Shown piece by piece: positions 25,811 through 34,231 of a DNA stretch of 64,000 bases. Numbering within the stretch: position 1 is the stretch's first letter; each line of letters starts with the position of its first letter. Source of the stretch: Halomontanus rarus. Its GTDB lineage: Archaea > Halobacteriota > Halobacteria > Halobacteriales > Natrialbaceae. The stretch lies in assembly GCF_029338335.1 (NCBI RefSeq), contig NZ_CP119796.1; one strand, written 5' to 3'. The position numbers and the translations under genes are program-made. The notes beneath the pieces were generated by a model that saw only the letters and a program-made list of their open reading frames with translations, was not told the DNA's origin and made no database searches.

Positions 25811-26362
25811 ATGGAGAAAACGCCGCAGGGAACCTCGGTCGGCGTCGACGACCCCTACGAGTTCGCGGGCCTCTGCGATCACCTCACCGGCGAGGGAACC
25901 TGTCGCTACGCCTTCGACCACTACGAGCACGACCCCGAGTTCGCTCGCGAGCGCGCGGCCGACGACTACGAGTGCCACGTCGTCGATCCGGAATCCGACG
26001 GCCCGTGCGCCGGGACGTGGGCCGACTGCCCACACTTTCGCTCGCGAAACCACGACCGCGAGTGCGTCCGTTGCGGCCTCGAGGAGAAACTGGACGCCCA
26101 CTCGAGCGAGCGGCCGTTACTCGAGGAACACCACCTCTCGTACGCCAGTGACGGGGAGACGCTCACCCACGAGATTACGGTCTACCTCTGTCGGTGGTGT
26201 CACGCGCAGGTCCACGACTCGTGGGCGCGGATCACCGACGACGTCTCGCCGTCGCCGGCGGCGATCGCGGCACTCGAGCAACGGCGCGGGCGGGAGATGA
26301 GCGAGTTCGGGTTCGAGACCGCCGCCGAGCGGTACGACGGGGAGGGGGACGGAGACGGGTGA
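25811..26362 (+). CDS. HNH-like zinc-binding protein (DUF7097-like)
   Basis: 183 residues with many Cys/His. Residues about 10-80 contain LCDHLTGEGTCRYAFDHYEHD and CAGTWADCPHF; residues 83-140 have CVRCGLEEKL ... LEEHHLSY ... EITVYLCRWCHAQVHDSW, which reads as a treble-clef HNH fold (His-His plus two CxxC). A nuclease or nucleic-acid-binding function fits the fold, but the family is uncharacterised. The end is acidic and Gly-rich (DGEGDGDG). Confidence 0.75.
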   Translation: MEKTPQGTSVGVDDPYEFAGLCDHLTGEGTCRYAFDHYEHDPEFARERAADDYECHVVDPESDGPCAGTWADCPHFRSRNHDRECVRCGLEEKLDAHSSERPLLEEHHLSYASDGETLTHEITVYLCRWCHAQVHDSWARITDDVSPSPAAIAALEQRRGREMSEFGFETAAERYDGEGDGDG

Positions 26363-26441
26363 CCGACCCCGACGCGACCGGCTCGGAGAATCGCCACTCG
26401 AGGTCGTCCACACTCGAAAACGAAACGGCGTTCGGCGATCC

Positions 26442-26639
26442 CTAACTGAGGATATCCCCGATCCGTCGCGGTTCGCCCTGCAGGTTCGGGTCCTTGTCGA
26501 CGATCTGTAACACCTCGTGATCGGTCACGTCGCGGTATTGCTTTTCGATCGCCTCCTCGATGAGCGGCTTCTCGAGGCGAAATTCGGTGCCTTCGTAAAC
26601 CACGTCGACTCCATCGTCGTCGAACGCGAGCGTCGTCAT
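26442..26639 (-). CDS. DUF5800 family small protein
   Basis: 65 residues, a haloarchaea-specific small protein (MTTLAFDDDGVDVVYEGTEF start and GEPRRIGDIL end). The ATG at 26639 is used; a GCTTTTGC box lies about 27 bp upstream. No known function; predicted as a compact acidic alpha/beta protein. Confidence 0.8.
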   Translation of the reverse strand: MTTLAFDDDGVDVVYEGTEFRLEKPLIEEAIEKQYRDVTDHEVLQIVDKDPNLQGEPRRIGDILS

Positions 26640-26791
26640 GGCCGGGTGTATGCGACGGGAGGGCAAAAGCGAGGTGGATGGCGTCTCGTGTGCCGTTCGG
26701 TCGGCGGCCGGTTGGCGACGTTCGTCTCGAGGGATCTGAGTCGAACCGGTCGTGTGTCGCCTGTCAGACGGATGGCAGACGTCGCGCGGGG

Positions 26792-26798
26792 TTTATTA
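26792..26798 (+). promoter_or_regulatory. Box A for the bactofilin-like gene
   Basis: TTTATTA about 29 bp before GTG 26824. This spacing supports a leaderless transcript starting at or next to the GTG and argues against the TTG four codons upstream. Confidence 0.6.
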
Positions 26799-26823
26799 GT
26801 GGAGCGTCGCCTTGGGTCTGAGT

Positions 26824-27729
26824 GTGGCGTTTAGCAGGGATCCGCTCGACGAACTCCTCGTGCCCGACGGCACCAGCGCACAGGAACGCGACCTCGTGAC
26901 CGACGGCGACGTCCTCGTCGGTGCACGCTCGACGGTCGAGTTCGGCGTTCGCGGCCGAAACGTCCTCGCGGGCGAGGGGGTCAGGTTCGGCGGTGCGATC
27001 GAGGCCGAAGGCGACTGTCGACTCGACATGTGGTGTGACGTCGAGAAGAACGTCCTCGTCGGCGAGGACGCCTACCTCGGCGAGCGCGTCCACGTCGGCG
27101 GCGAATTGAAAGTCGCCGGCGACCTCGATATCGGCGACGACGTCGAGATCGAGGACGGCTTCGAGGCCAACGGCTGGATCGTCATCCGCAATCCGATGCC
27201 GACGATCGTTCTCCTGTTCGTCTATCTGAAGCACTTGCTGCTCGTCGGCGAGGAGGACACCGCGCAGGCGCTGGTTTCCCAACTCACCGACGAGGGAGAG
27301 AGCGCGGGTGAATCGGAGGGCGACGAAGACGAAGACGAAGACGGAGACGGAGGCGAACTCGCCGACCCGTTGATCGTTCCGCGGAACGCGACCGTCAACG
27401 ACAGCGCCTGGCGCGTTTCGACGCCCGCGACCATCGGCGACGACTGCCGCCTCCACGGCAACGTCCGCGCCGAGACGATCGACGTGGGCGAGCGCAACAA
27501 CATCTTCGGCAGCCTCCGCGCTCGCGGCGACATCACCGTCGGTGCGGAGACGCGCATCCACGGCGACGTGACCACCAGAGACGGCTCGGTTACACTCGGC
27601 CCGGACGCCCGCGTCCTCGGCGACGTCTCCTGTGGCGACCTCGAGCTAGGCCCCGGCGCGGAAGTCGACGGGACGATGCGCGCAGACGGCGAGATCACGA
27701 TGCAGACGACCCAGCGCGAACGGGAGTAG
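26824..27729 (+). CDS. Polymer-forming cytoskeletal (bactofilin-like) protein
   Basis: 301 residues of repeated short beta-helix turns: VEFGVRGRNVLAGEGVRFGG, VHVGGELKVAGDLDIGDDVEI in the first half, and DDCRLHGNVRAETIDVGERN, GAETRIHGDVTTRDGSVTLG in the second. A central non-helical insert (about 117-190) has a hydrophobic stretch MPTIVLLFVYLKHLLLVG, possibly a membrane contact, followed by an acidic linker from GAAGAC hexamer repeats. Bactofilin-like proteins polymerise into filaments that set shape or position other proteins; here two beta-helix halves are split by the insert. Confidence 0.82.
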   Translation: MAFSRDPLDELLVPDGTSAQERDLVTDGDVLVGARSTVEFGVRGRNVLAGEGVRFGGAIEAEGDCRLDMWCDVEKNVLVGEDAYLGERVHVGGELKVAGDLDIGDDVEIEDGFEANGWIVIRNPMPTIVLLFVYLKHLLLVGEEDTAQALVSQLTDEGESAGESEGDEDEDEDGDGGELADPLIVPRNATVNDSAWRVSTPATIGDDCRLHGNVRAETIDVGERNNIFGSLRARGDITVGAETRIHGDVTTRDGSVTLGPDARVLGDVSCGDLELGPGAEVDGTMRADGEITMQTTQRERE

Positions 27730-27905
27730 TCGAGTTTCGGAACCGGTCGCGACGCTTCCGACCTGCGGTCTCTCGACTCGAGGGCCCGTCGGCTCTTCGA
27801 CGGCGAGACTCGGGTCGAAACCGCGAGACGGTGAGGATATTCCTCTCGAGTGGCGATTCTCACCCCTATTCTTAATAGTCATTGTTGCGATAGTGAATCG
27901 TACAC

Positions 27906-27962
27906 ATGGTAGTTGCAACCACACCACAGCGATGGAGGGTATCGTGCGATCCGTCGTACTGA
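27906..27962 (+). other. Candidate 18-codon upstream ORF overlapping the etfB start
   Basis: Box A CTTAATAG (27871-27878) predicts transcription from about 27901-27905. The first AUG would be at 27906 and encodes MVVATTPQRWRVSCDPSY, ending at 27962 out of frame with and across the etfB start (27932). It may reduce or couple etfB translation. Only position and spacing support it. Confidence 0.25.
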
Positions 27963-28807
27963 CGAAGGGCGTCCCCGACTTCAGCGAGGGGGCCGTTTCA
28001 TTCAACGAGGAGGGGCACCTCGAACGCGGGAAGACGCCGACGGTGATGAACCCCAACGACGAGTTCGCCCTGCAGGCGGCCCTGCAGACGAAGGTTCGCC
28101 ACGGTGGACACGTCTCGGGGATGAGCATGGGGCCGCCGGGGTACGCGAGCGTCCTCGAGGAGGCGATGGAGTCGGTGTACACCGACGACAGCTACCTGCT
28201 CTCCGATCGCGAACTCGCGGCCTCGGACACCTGGGCGACCGCGATCACGCTCTGTAGTGCCCTCGAGAAGTATCAGGAGGAGGTCGCCGACGTCGACCTG
28301 GTCTTCGCGGGATTCAAGACGGCTGACGGCGAGACGGGCCAGACCGGGCCCCAGACCTGCTGGGGACTCGACTGGCCGATCGTCACGCACGTCCTCGCGC
28401 TCGACATCGATCCCGACGAGGGGCTCCTTCGGGCCAAGCGCCTCGTCGAGGGCGACGTCGACGAGATCGAGACCGTCGAGGCGCCGCTGCCCTGCGTCGT
28501 CATCGCGGATCCGGAGTTCGAGCCAACTTACCGGAAGGCGGCACATCGGCTCACGCACAAGCAACTCCGCGGGGAGACCCAAGAGCGCGCCGCAGATCAC
28601 GAGGAGCACCTGACGACCTGGGACCACCAGGACCTGAACCTCGATCCCGACTACATCGGGCTCGACGGCTCGCCGACGATCGTCTCGGCGGTCGACCCGA
28701 TCCCGAAGGCGCCCTCGGAACGGGAGGCGACGATGGTCGACCCCGGCGACGAGGACGGAATGGAAGAGATCTTCGACGAAATGCACGCGTTCGCGGGGGG
28801 TGACTGA
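27932..28807 (+). CDS. etfB: Electron transfer flavoprotein beta subunit (FixA)
   Basis: 291 residues. The start (MEGIVRSVVLTKGVPD) and the AMP/FAD-domain segments GFKTADGETGQTGPQTCWGL and LDIDP identify EtfB. With EtfA it takes electrons from acyl-CoA or other dehydrogenases. First gene of an etfB-etfA-fixCX-hypothetical operon (2-bp gap to etfA). The C-terminal quarter (about 200-291) is longer and more acidic than bacterial FixA. A GTG four codons downstream is an alternative start. Confidence 0.93.
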   Translation: MEGIVRSVVLTKGVPDFSEGAVSFNEEGHLERGKTPTVMNPNDEFALQAALQTKVRHGGHVSGMSMGPPGYASVLEEAMESVYTDDSYLLSDRELAASDTWATAITLCSALEKYQEEVADVDLVFAGFKTADGETGQTGPQTCWGLDWPIVTHVLALDIDPDEGLLRAKRLVEGDVDEIETVEAPLPCVVIADPEFEPTYRKAAHRLTHKQLRGETQERAADHEEHLTTWDHQDLNLDPDYIGLDGSPTIVSAVDPIPKAPSEREATMVDPGDEDGMEEIFDEMHAFAGGD

Positions 28808-28809
28808 GC

Positions 28810-30399
28810 GTGGTCGACCCCGACGAACACACGGTCGACGAACTGGTCGACGAACTCGAGACGATCGACGACGCCGACGAACTGAACGCGGTGCTCGAGG
28901 CCGAACGCGCCGGGCGAGATCGCAAGACGGCCCGGGAGGCGGTCCACCGGCGTCTCGAGGCGGTCGGTGCGGTGGACGAGGGCGAAGGTGAAAGCGGAGA
29001 CGACGAAGCGGACGCCGACGACCTCGAGGGCGATACCGAGACGGAAGGCGAATACGAGGAGACGCGCGAGGACGTCGGCGACGAAGCGGAAGGCGAAGAG
29101 GTCGACGAGGTCGAAGCGGAGGAAGACGAACCCGACGAACCCAGCGAAGACGCCGAGGAAGACGACGGGCTCTCCCATCCGACCGCGGACAAGCGCCACG
29201 TCCGGGCGCTTCAGGGCGGCCACTACGAAGACATGTGGGTCTTCTGTGAAACCCAGCAGGGCGAACTGCTGGACGTCTCGAAGGAGATGCTCGGCAAGGC
29301 CCGCGAGCTGATGGACGACTACGCCGAGGAGTACGACGAGGAGAACGTCGTCGCGTTCGTCCTCGGCGACGACTGCGAGGGGCTCGCCGAGGAGTGTATC
29401 GCCTACGGCGCCGACGTCGCCGTCTACCACGACGACGACCGACTCGAGCGCTTTCTCCACAAACCCTACACCGAGGTGTCGGCGCACATGGCCCGCGGCG
29501 AGGGCACCGCGGAAAGTACGGACTGGCGCGAGTACGACGAGCCTCGGTACGTCCTCTTTCCGGCGACGAACAACGGCCGAGACCTCTCGGCGCAGGTCCA
29601 GGCCGAACTCGACTCCGGACTCGCCTCGGACTGTTCCGGCCTGTTCATCGAGGAAGAGGAGATCTCGAACCCCGTCAAGACCGGCGAACCCGGCGTGAAG
29701 AAGACGTTCGAACGAGTCCTCCACATGAAGCGACCGGACTTCTCGGGTTTCGAGTACTCGACGATCCTCTGTCTGGACAACCCCGACCGGGACTTCCACC
29801 CGCAGGGCTGTTCGGTCATTCCGGGCAGCTTCGAGCCGATGGAGCCCGACTACGACAGGGAGGGGCTGGTCGTCGAACACGACATGGAACTCGACGACGA
29901 CTGGTTCCAGGTCGAGATCACCGAGTACGACGAACTCGAGGCGGGGATCGACCTCACGGGCCACGAGGTGATCGTCTGTCTCGGTCGCGGGATCGCCGAC
30001 GACCCCACCGAGGGGATGGAACTCGGCCTCGACCTCGTCGATCAGTTCGAGGACGCCGAACTCGGGATCACTCGCGGCATCGTGACTTCCTCCTACCAGT
30101 TCGACGGCCACGTCGAGCAGTACTCGAAGGAGGAGCGCCAGATCGGCGAGACCGGGCAGGTCGTCGCCCCCGACCTCTACGTCGCCGCGGGCGTCTCCGG
30201 GGCGGTCCAGCACAAGGTCGGGATGGACGAGTCCGACACCGTGATCGCGATCAACACCGATCCCGACGCTCGAATCCGGGACTTCTGTGACTACTTCATC
30301 GAGGGCGACCTCTTCGAAGTGTTGCCGCGACTGACCGACGCACTCGAGGACGGCCAGTTGGACTTGCAGGCCGTCGCCGACGGAGGTGAGGACCGATGA
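28810..30399 (+). CDS. etfA: Electron transfer flavoprotein alpha subunit (FixB) with acidic N-terminal extension
   Basis: 529 residues, about 200 longer than usual. Residues 1-50 form a helical domain (ELVDELETIDDADELNAVLE) like the Rho-N/LEM-type helical heads seen in haloarchaeal proteins, and 55-125 are a Glu/Asp-rich linker. The EtfA body starts near 140 (WVFCETQQGELLDVSKEM). The FAD-binding C-terminal domain has VIVCLGRGIADDPTEGMEL, QIGETGQVVAPDLYVAAGVSGAVQH and VIAINTDPDA, all canonical. A central region (about 240-370) holds several Cys and is larger than in bacterial EtfA. GTG start; its stop overlaps the fixC start by four bases. Confidence 0.93.
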   Translation: MVDPDEHTVDELVDELETIDDADELNAVLEAERAGRDRKTAREAVHRRLEAVGAVDEGEGESGDDEADADDLEGDTETEGEYEETREDVGDEAEGEEVDEVEAEEDEPDEPSEDAEEDDGLSHPTADKRHVRALQGGHYEDMWVFCETQQGELLDVSKEMLGKARELMDDYAEEYDEENVVAFVLGDDCEGLAEECIAYGADVAVYHDDDRLERFLHKPYTEVSAHMARGEGTAESTDWREYDEPRYVLFPATNNGRDLSAQVQAELDSGLASDCSGLFIEEEEISNPVKTGEPGVKKTFERVLHMKRPDFSGFEYSTILCLDNPDRDFHPQGCSVIPGSFEPMEPDYDREGLVVEHDMELDDDWFQVEITEYDELEAGIDLTGHEVIVCLGRGIADDPTEGMELGLDLVDQFEDAELGITRGIVTSSYQFDGHVEQYSKEERQIGETGQVVAPDLYVAAGVSGAVQHKVGMDESDTVIAINTDPDARIRDFCDYFIEGDLFEVLPRLTDALEDGQLDLQAVADGGEDR

Positions 30400-32099
30400 G
30401 CCGCGGGTTCGGTAGCGCGACCGGTGGAACCGACGGGTACGAACACTACGACGCCGTCGTCGTCGGCTGCGGACCGGGCGGCGCCGCCGCGGCGGCCCGA
30501 CTCGCGGACCACGGCGTCGAGACGCTCGTCCTCGAACGCGGCGTCGAAGCCGGCTCGAAGAACGTTTCGGGCGGGTTGCTCTACGCCGAGGAGTCCGCGC
30601 CGTACACGCTCGACGACTTCTTCCCCGACTTTCGGGCCGAGGCCGCCGAGCGTCCGGTCACCGACTACCACATTCACAACCTGTCGGGGAACCGAGTCAA
30701 GACCTACGACCTGACCGACCTCCACGAGCACGACACCGACTGGTGCGACGCCGTCCTCCGCCGGCCGATGGACAGCTGGCTCGAGCAGCGCGTCCACGAG
30801 AAAACGAGCGAGACCGGCGGCGGCGTCCTCACCGGCGTCCGCGCGAACGGGCTCCTGCGGGAGAACGGCGAGATCGTCGGCGTCACCTGCGACGAACTCG
30901 ATCCGATCAAAGCAGACTTGATCGTCGCGGCCGACGGCGTCAACTCCGAACTCGCCCGCGACGCCGGATTGATGGACTGGGAGGAACCCGACGAGTGGTT
31001 CCAGGGTGTCAAGGCCGTCGTCGAGATGGATTCGGAGACTATCGCGGATCGGTTCGATATCGAGGAGGACGAGGGGGTCGCCCACCTGTTCTCGGGCGAC
31101 CTGTTCCAGGACGTCCGGGGCGGCGGTTTCCTCTACACGAACGAGGACTCGCTCTCGATCGGGACGGTGTTCCACCTCGACAGCCTCGTCGAGGAGCAAG
31201 CCGAACCCCACGAACTGCTCGACGCCCTGCTCACCCACCCGCTGCTCGCCCAGTGGTTCCGCGGCGAGTACGACGAGCGAGAGTACGCCGCCAAACTGGT
31301 GCCGGACTCGAAGAAGGTCGCCCACCGCGAGCCCTACCGCGATCGGCTCGTCCTGGTCGGCGACGCCGCCGGCCAGATGCAGGCACAGGGGCCGATCATC
31401 AAAGGCATGAACCACGCCGTCACCGCGGGCGCGCTCGCGGCCGACGCCTTCGTAGTCACGCGCGGGAACGCCGACCCCGAAGCCGCGGGTCGGCGGTACA
31501 CGACGATGCTCGAGAAGTCGGGCACGATGGACAAGCTTCGGCCCCGACGGTACGACATTTCCCGCAGGGTCGGCGAGCGCGACGTCGTGACGAACGCCGT
31601 CGAGCGCGTGCTGGACTCTCGGATCGGGAGCGTCGCGGTCGGGAACCCGATCGCCGAACGGGCGCTGAAACGGGCGTACAACTCCCCGTTCCTCGTGTCG
31701 ATGCTGCCCGACACGCGAACGGGATACGTCTCCCTCCCGGCGCTCATTGGCGAGGAACACGGCCGGACGGTCCACTGGGAGAACGAGATCGAACCGCCGA
31801 CGCTGGCCGACCGGATCGGCGACCTGACCTACGACACCGACGTCGGCAACCCACACATCCGACTGCGCGACGAGTCCTACGAGGCCAGCGGGGCGGCCGT
31901 CGCAGCCTGTCCCGTCAGCGCGGAGGACTTCGGCGGGGGCTGTTACCGGTCGGAGACGGTCGAGACCAACGGGAGCGAAGAACGGCTGGTCAGCCTCGAC
32001 ACCCAGCCCTGCGTCGAGTGTGGGACCTGTGCGATCGTCGCCGACACCGAGTGGGAGCACCCCCGCGGCGGGAAAGGCGTCGAGTATCGCGAGGGCTGA
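30396..32099 (+). CDS. fixC: ETF:quinone oxidoreductase-like FixC with fused FixX ferredoxin domain
   Basis: 567 residues. FAD domain AVVVGCGPGGAAAAARLADHG (in part, about 15-35), LVLVGDAAGQMQAQGPIIKGMNHA near 320-343, characteristic of FixC/ETF-QO. The last 90 residues (from HIRLRD, about 485) are a FixX-type ferredoxin: ACPVSAEDF, then PCVECGTC and a closing WEHPRGGKGVEYREG. One CP plus CxxCxxC gives the four cysteines of the single [4Fe-4S] cluster of ETF-QO; the extra first cluster Cys of some FixX are missing. So FixC and FixX are one chain. It passes electrons from ETF to the quinone pool at the membrane. Confidence 0.92.
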   Translation: MSRGFGSATGGTDGYEHYDAVVVGCGPGGAAAAARLADHGVETLVLERGVEAGSKNVSGGLLYAEESAPYTLDDFFPDFRAEAAERPVTDYHIHNLSGNRVKTYDLTDLHEHDTDWCDAVLRRPMDSWLEQRVHEKTSETGGGVLTGVRANGLLRENGEIVGVTCDELDPIKADLIVAADGVNSELARDAGLMDWEEPDEWFQGVKAVVEMDSETIADRFDIEEDEGVAHLFSGDLFQDVRGGGFLYTNEDSLSIGTVFHLDSLVEEQAEPHELLDALLTHPLLAQWFRGEYDEREYAAKLVPDSKKVAHREPYRDRLVLVGDAAGQMQAQGPIIKGMNHAVTAGALAADAFVVTRGNADPEAAGRRYTTMLEKSGTMDKLRPRRYDISRRVGERDVVTNAVERVLDSRIGSVAVGNPIAERALKRAYNSPFLVSMLPDTRTGYVSLPALIGEEHGRTVHWENEIEPPTLADRIGDLTYDTDVGNPHIRLRDESYEASGAAVAACPVSAEDFGGGCYRSETVETNGSEERLVSLDTQPCVECGTCAIVADTEWEHPRGGKGVEYREG

Positions 32100-32104
32100 G
32101 CGCA

Positions 32105-32515
32105 ATGGACCGCTACGGCTCTCACATCGCCGCCCTCGAGCGCCGTGCGGAGCGCGATCTCCAGACTTTCGATCCCGCCGAAGCCGGTCCCGACGACGCC
32201 ACGAGCTACCTCCGTGAGGGAGCCGGGCAGGCGATCTGGCTCTACGTCGAGGCACGGACAGGCGGCCGACTGGTGCCGTTTTCGGAAGCTGAGCTATCTG
32301 CACTGCAAGACGCGATGAACTCCTGGCTCGAGCTGTACGCCCGGTGTTACGACGTCGACCTCGAGGCCGAGTTCACGGTTCGCGAGGCCGCAGAAGTGCT
32401 CGTCGAGACGCGGAACATCCGGGATACGGCGCAGTTGCTCACTCGAGTGCCGGATCGGCGAGAGGAGGTTCGAGAGCGGGAACGGGACCGAAATGAGACT
32501 GTCGAATCGACGTAG
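32105..32515 (+). CDS. Haloarchaeal helical protein in the etf operon
   Basis: 136 residues starting five bases after the fixCX stop, so co-transcribed with it. Mostly alpha-helical (SHIAALERRAERDLQTF; LREGAGQAIWLYVEARTGG; FSEAELSALQDAMNSWLELY), no Cys site and no membrane span. I do not recognise a function. Its place as last gene of the ETF set suggests an accessory or assembly role. Confidence 0.75.
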   Translation: MDRYGSHIAALERRAERDLQTFDPAEAGPDDATSYLREGAGQAIWLYVEARTGGRLVPFSEAELSALQDAMNSWLELYARCYDVDLEAEFTVREAAEVLVETRNIRDTAQLLTRVPDRREEVRERERDRNETVEST

Positions 32516-32565
32516 AACAGAACGAATTCGTCGGCGATCGAAAGCGGCGGTCACTGCGACGACCG

Positions 32566-33063
32566 TCAATCGGCGCGGGAGTGAGAGACCGCCGGGTTCC
32601 TCTCGTCGGCAGCGGAGGAGGGAGAATCCGAACCCGAGCCGACCTCGAGTTCCAAGATCTGGTGTGCGTAGAACGCGACCGAGAAATCCTGTGGACTCGG
32701 AATTGCGCACGCGAGCCAGCCGATGAGCGCGGCGGAGACCACGACGTTATCGGTCGGGACGTGGCCGGAGAGTCCGAGCAACAGGACCGGAAGTGCCAGC
32801 GAGAGGGGGACGAGTGCGGCGACGCGAAGGTGCCAGGCCGGTTCGTGACCGGTCGGCTGTGGGCGAACCAGCGCCCAGGGACACCGAGCCAGGACGGCGA
32901 ACACGCCCCCACCGTCGTCGGTCGAGTCGGGTAAGTATTCGACAGTGTGCTCGATACCAGCGAGTCTGAGCACGAGTGCGTGTGTCCACTCGTGGACGAG
33001 TAGGCCAGCCGTCACTGCGAGCGCGAGTGCACAGCCGGCGACGACGACATCCGTTCCTATCAT
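32566..33063 (-). CDS. Membrane zincin-like protein with HEWTH motif
   Basis: 165 residues. Residues about 7-25 are a membrane span directly followed by LLVHEWTHALVLRLAG, an HExxH zinc motif in a helix, and two more spans follow (about 82-103 and 106-124), with SPQDFSVAFYAHQ after them. This arrangement resembles DUF3267/site-2-protease-like putative zincin peptidases. The tail after about 140 is a polar Ser/Asp-rich cytoplasmic end. Protease activity is inferred from the motif only. Confidence 0.75.
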   Translation of the reverse strand: MIGTDVVVAGCALALAVTAGLLVHEWTHALVLRLAGIEHTVEYLPDSTDDGGGVFAVLARCPWALVRPQPTGHEPAWHLRVAALVPLSLALPVLLLGLSGHVPTDNVVVSAALIGWLACAIPSPQDFSVAFYAHQILELEVGSGSDSPSSAADERNPAVSHSRAD

Positions 33064-33303
33064 GTTTCGCGCGAGTCGTCCTCCGGTCCCGACGCAAACG
33101 TTATGGGTCCGTCGGTCCGTCGGTTCCGGACGGTCTCACGCGTTCCGTGAGTGGAACGATTCGTCCAAAGGAGTCCGGCTTCACCTGTGTCGCTATTATC
33201 CGTGGCGAGAATTTCTCTCGAGATGGTTCGTTGACACGCCCCGCTCGCGTCGGGTGGTTTAACACTATCAACAATTAAGTACTGAGGAGTGGTATACCAT
33301 ACC

Positions 33304-34035
33304 ATGAAGTTCGCCGAGGAGCTCGAGTTCGGACACGAGGATCGTAAACAGATCTACCAGTACGTCGAACGCCACGGCGCCGTCGATCCCGACGAAACAC
33401 AGGAATCCCTGCGGATCGACCCCGGCGGCTTCCGACACCACGTCGCGATACTCAAACGCGACGGTCGGATCGAGGAGGTCGACGGACGACTCCAGGTCGC
33501 CCTCGAGGCGGGGGTCGAAGAGGAGTACGTCACCGACGACCTCGAGTTCCACATCCGGCCGGCTCGTCAGGAGGACCTCGCGGGGATCGTCGGTGCGATC
33601 CGGCAGGTCGCCGAGGAGAAGACCTACATCGTCGCCGAGAGCGTCGCCGACGAGATCGACCATCAGGAGGCTCTCCTACGGCACAACGAACTCGAGTCGC
33701 GGATGTTCTTCGTCGCGACGGTCGAGAGCGAGGTCGTCGGTTGGGTCCACCTCAACGCGCCGGAACTCGACAAGTTGAGCCACACCGCGGAACTCACGGT
33801 CGGCGTCTTAGAGGACTACCGCGGCCACGGCATCGGTTCGCACTTGCTCGAGCGCGGACTCGAGTGGGCCGGCTCGAACAGCTACGAGAAGGTCTACCAG
33901 AGCGTTCCATCCTCGAACGAGGACGCGATCGCGTTCCTCGAGCACCACGGCTGGGAGACCGAAGCCGTCCGGGAAGATCACTACAAACTCAACGGCCACT
34001 ACGTCGACGAAGTGATGATGGCGGTCGAACTCTGA
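33304..34035 (+). CDS. GNAT acetyltransferase with N-terminal winged-helix domain
   Basis: 243 residues. Residues 1-75 read as a winged helix (HEDRKQIYQYVERHGAVDPD; GFRHHVAILKRDGRIEEVDG). Residues 85-240 are a GNAT domain: FHIRPARQEDLAGI, LTVGVLEDYRGHGIGSHLLE (acetyl-CoA pyrophosphate loop GHGIGS), and YQSVPSSNEDAIAFLEHHGW. The fusion implies a regulator that also acetylates, or one whose DNA binding answers to acetyl-CoA. Start MKFAEEL is set by AATTAAG 28 bp upstream. Confidence 0.88.
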   Translation: MKFAEELEFGHEDRKQIYQYVERHGAVDPDETQESLRIDPGGFRHHVAILKRDGRIEEVDGRLQVALEAGVEEEYVTDDLEFHIRPARQEDLAGIVGAIRQVAEEKTYIVAESVADEIDHQEALLRHNELESRMFFVATVESEVVGWVHLNAPELDKLSHTAELTVGVLEDYRGHGIGSHLLERGLEWAGSNSYEKVYQSVPSSNEDAIAFLEHHGWETEAVREDHYKLNGHYVDEVMMAVEL

Positions 34036-34136
34036 TTCTGATCGAGACGCTCCGTTTTCGATCTCTCGGCCGTGACCGCTCGACTCGAGCCTGCCGCGAG
34101 TATCGCGATTTTCGCTCGGACTCCGAACGAACACTA

Positions 34137-34216
34137 TAGTAACAACTGAAACTATTTACACACTGATCGCACGACAGCTGTGCGATCAGGTGTGCATTGA
34201 CTTTCAGTGGCTGCTA
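34137..34216. repeat. 80-bp nested palindromic element
   Basis: Outer arms TAGTAACAACTGAAA (34137-34151) and TTTCAGTGGCTGCTA (34202-34216) pair at 12 of 15 positions. Inside is a perfect 9-bp stem, TGATCGCAC (34164-34172) and GTGCGATCA (34180-34188), with a seven-base loop, extended by CACA/TGTG. The AT-richer arms differ from the surrounding genes. It looks like a MITE- or REP-like repeat, located between two convergent gene ends; only one copy is in the window. Confidence 0.6.
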
Positions 34217-34231
34217 AAGCTACGAGCGTCG

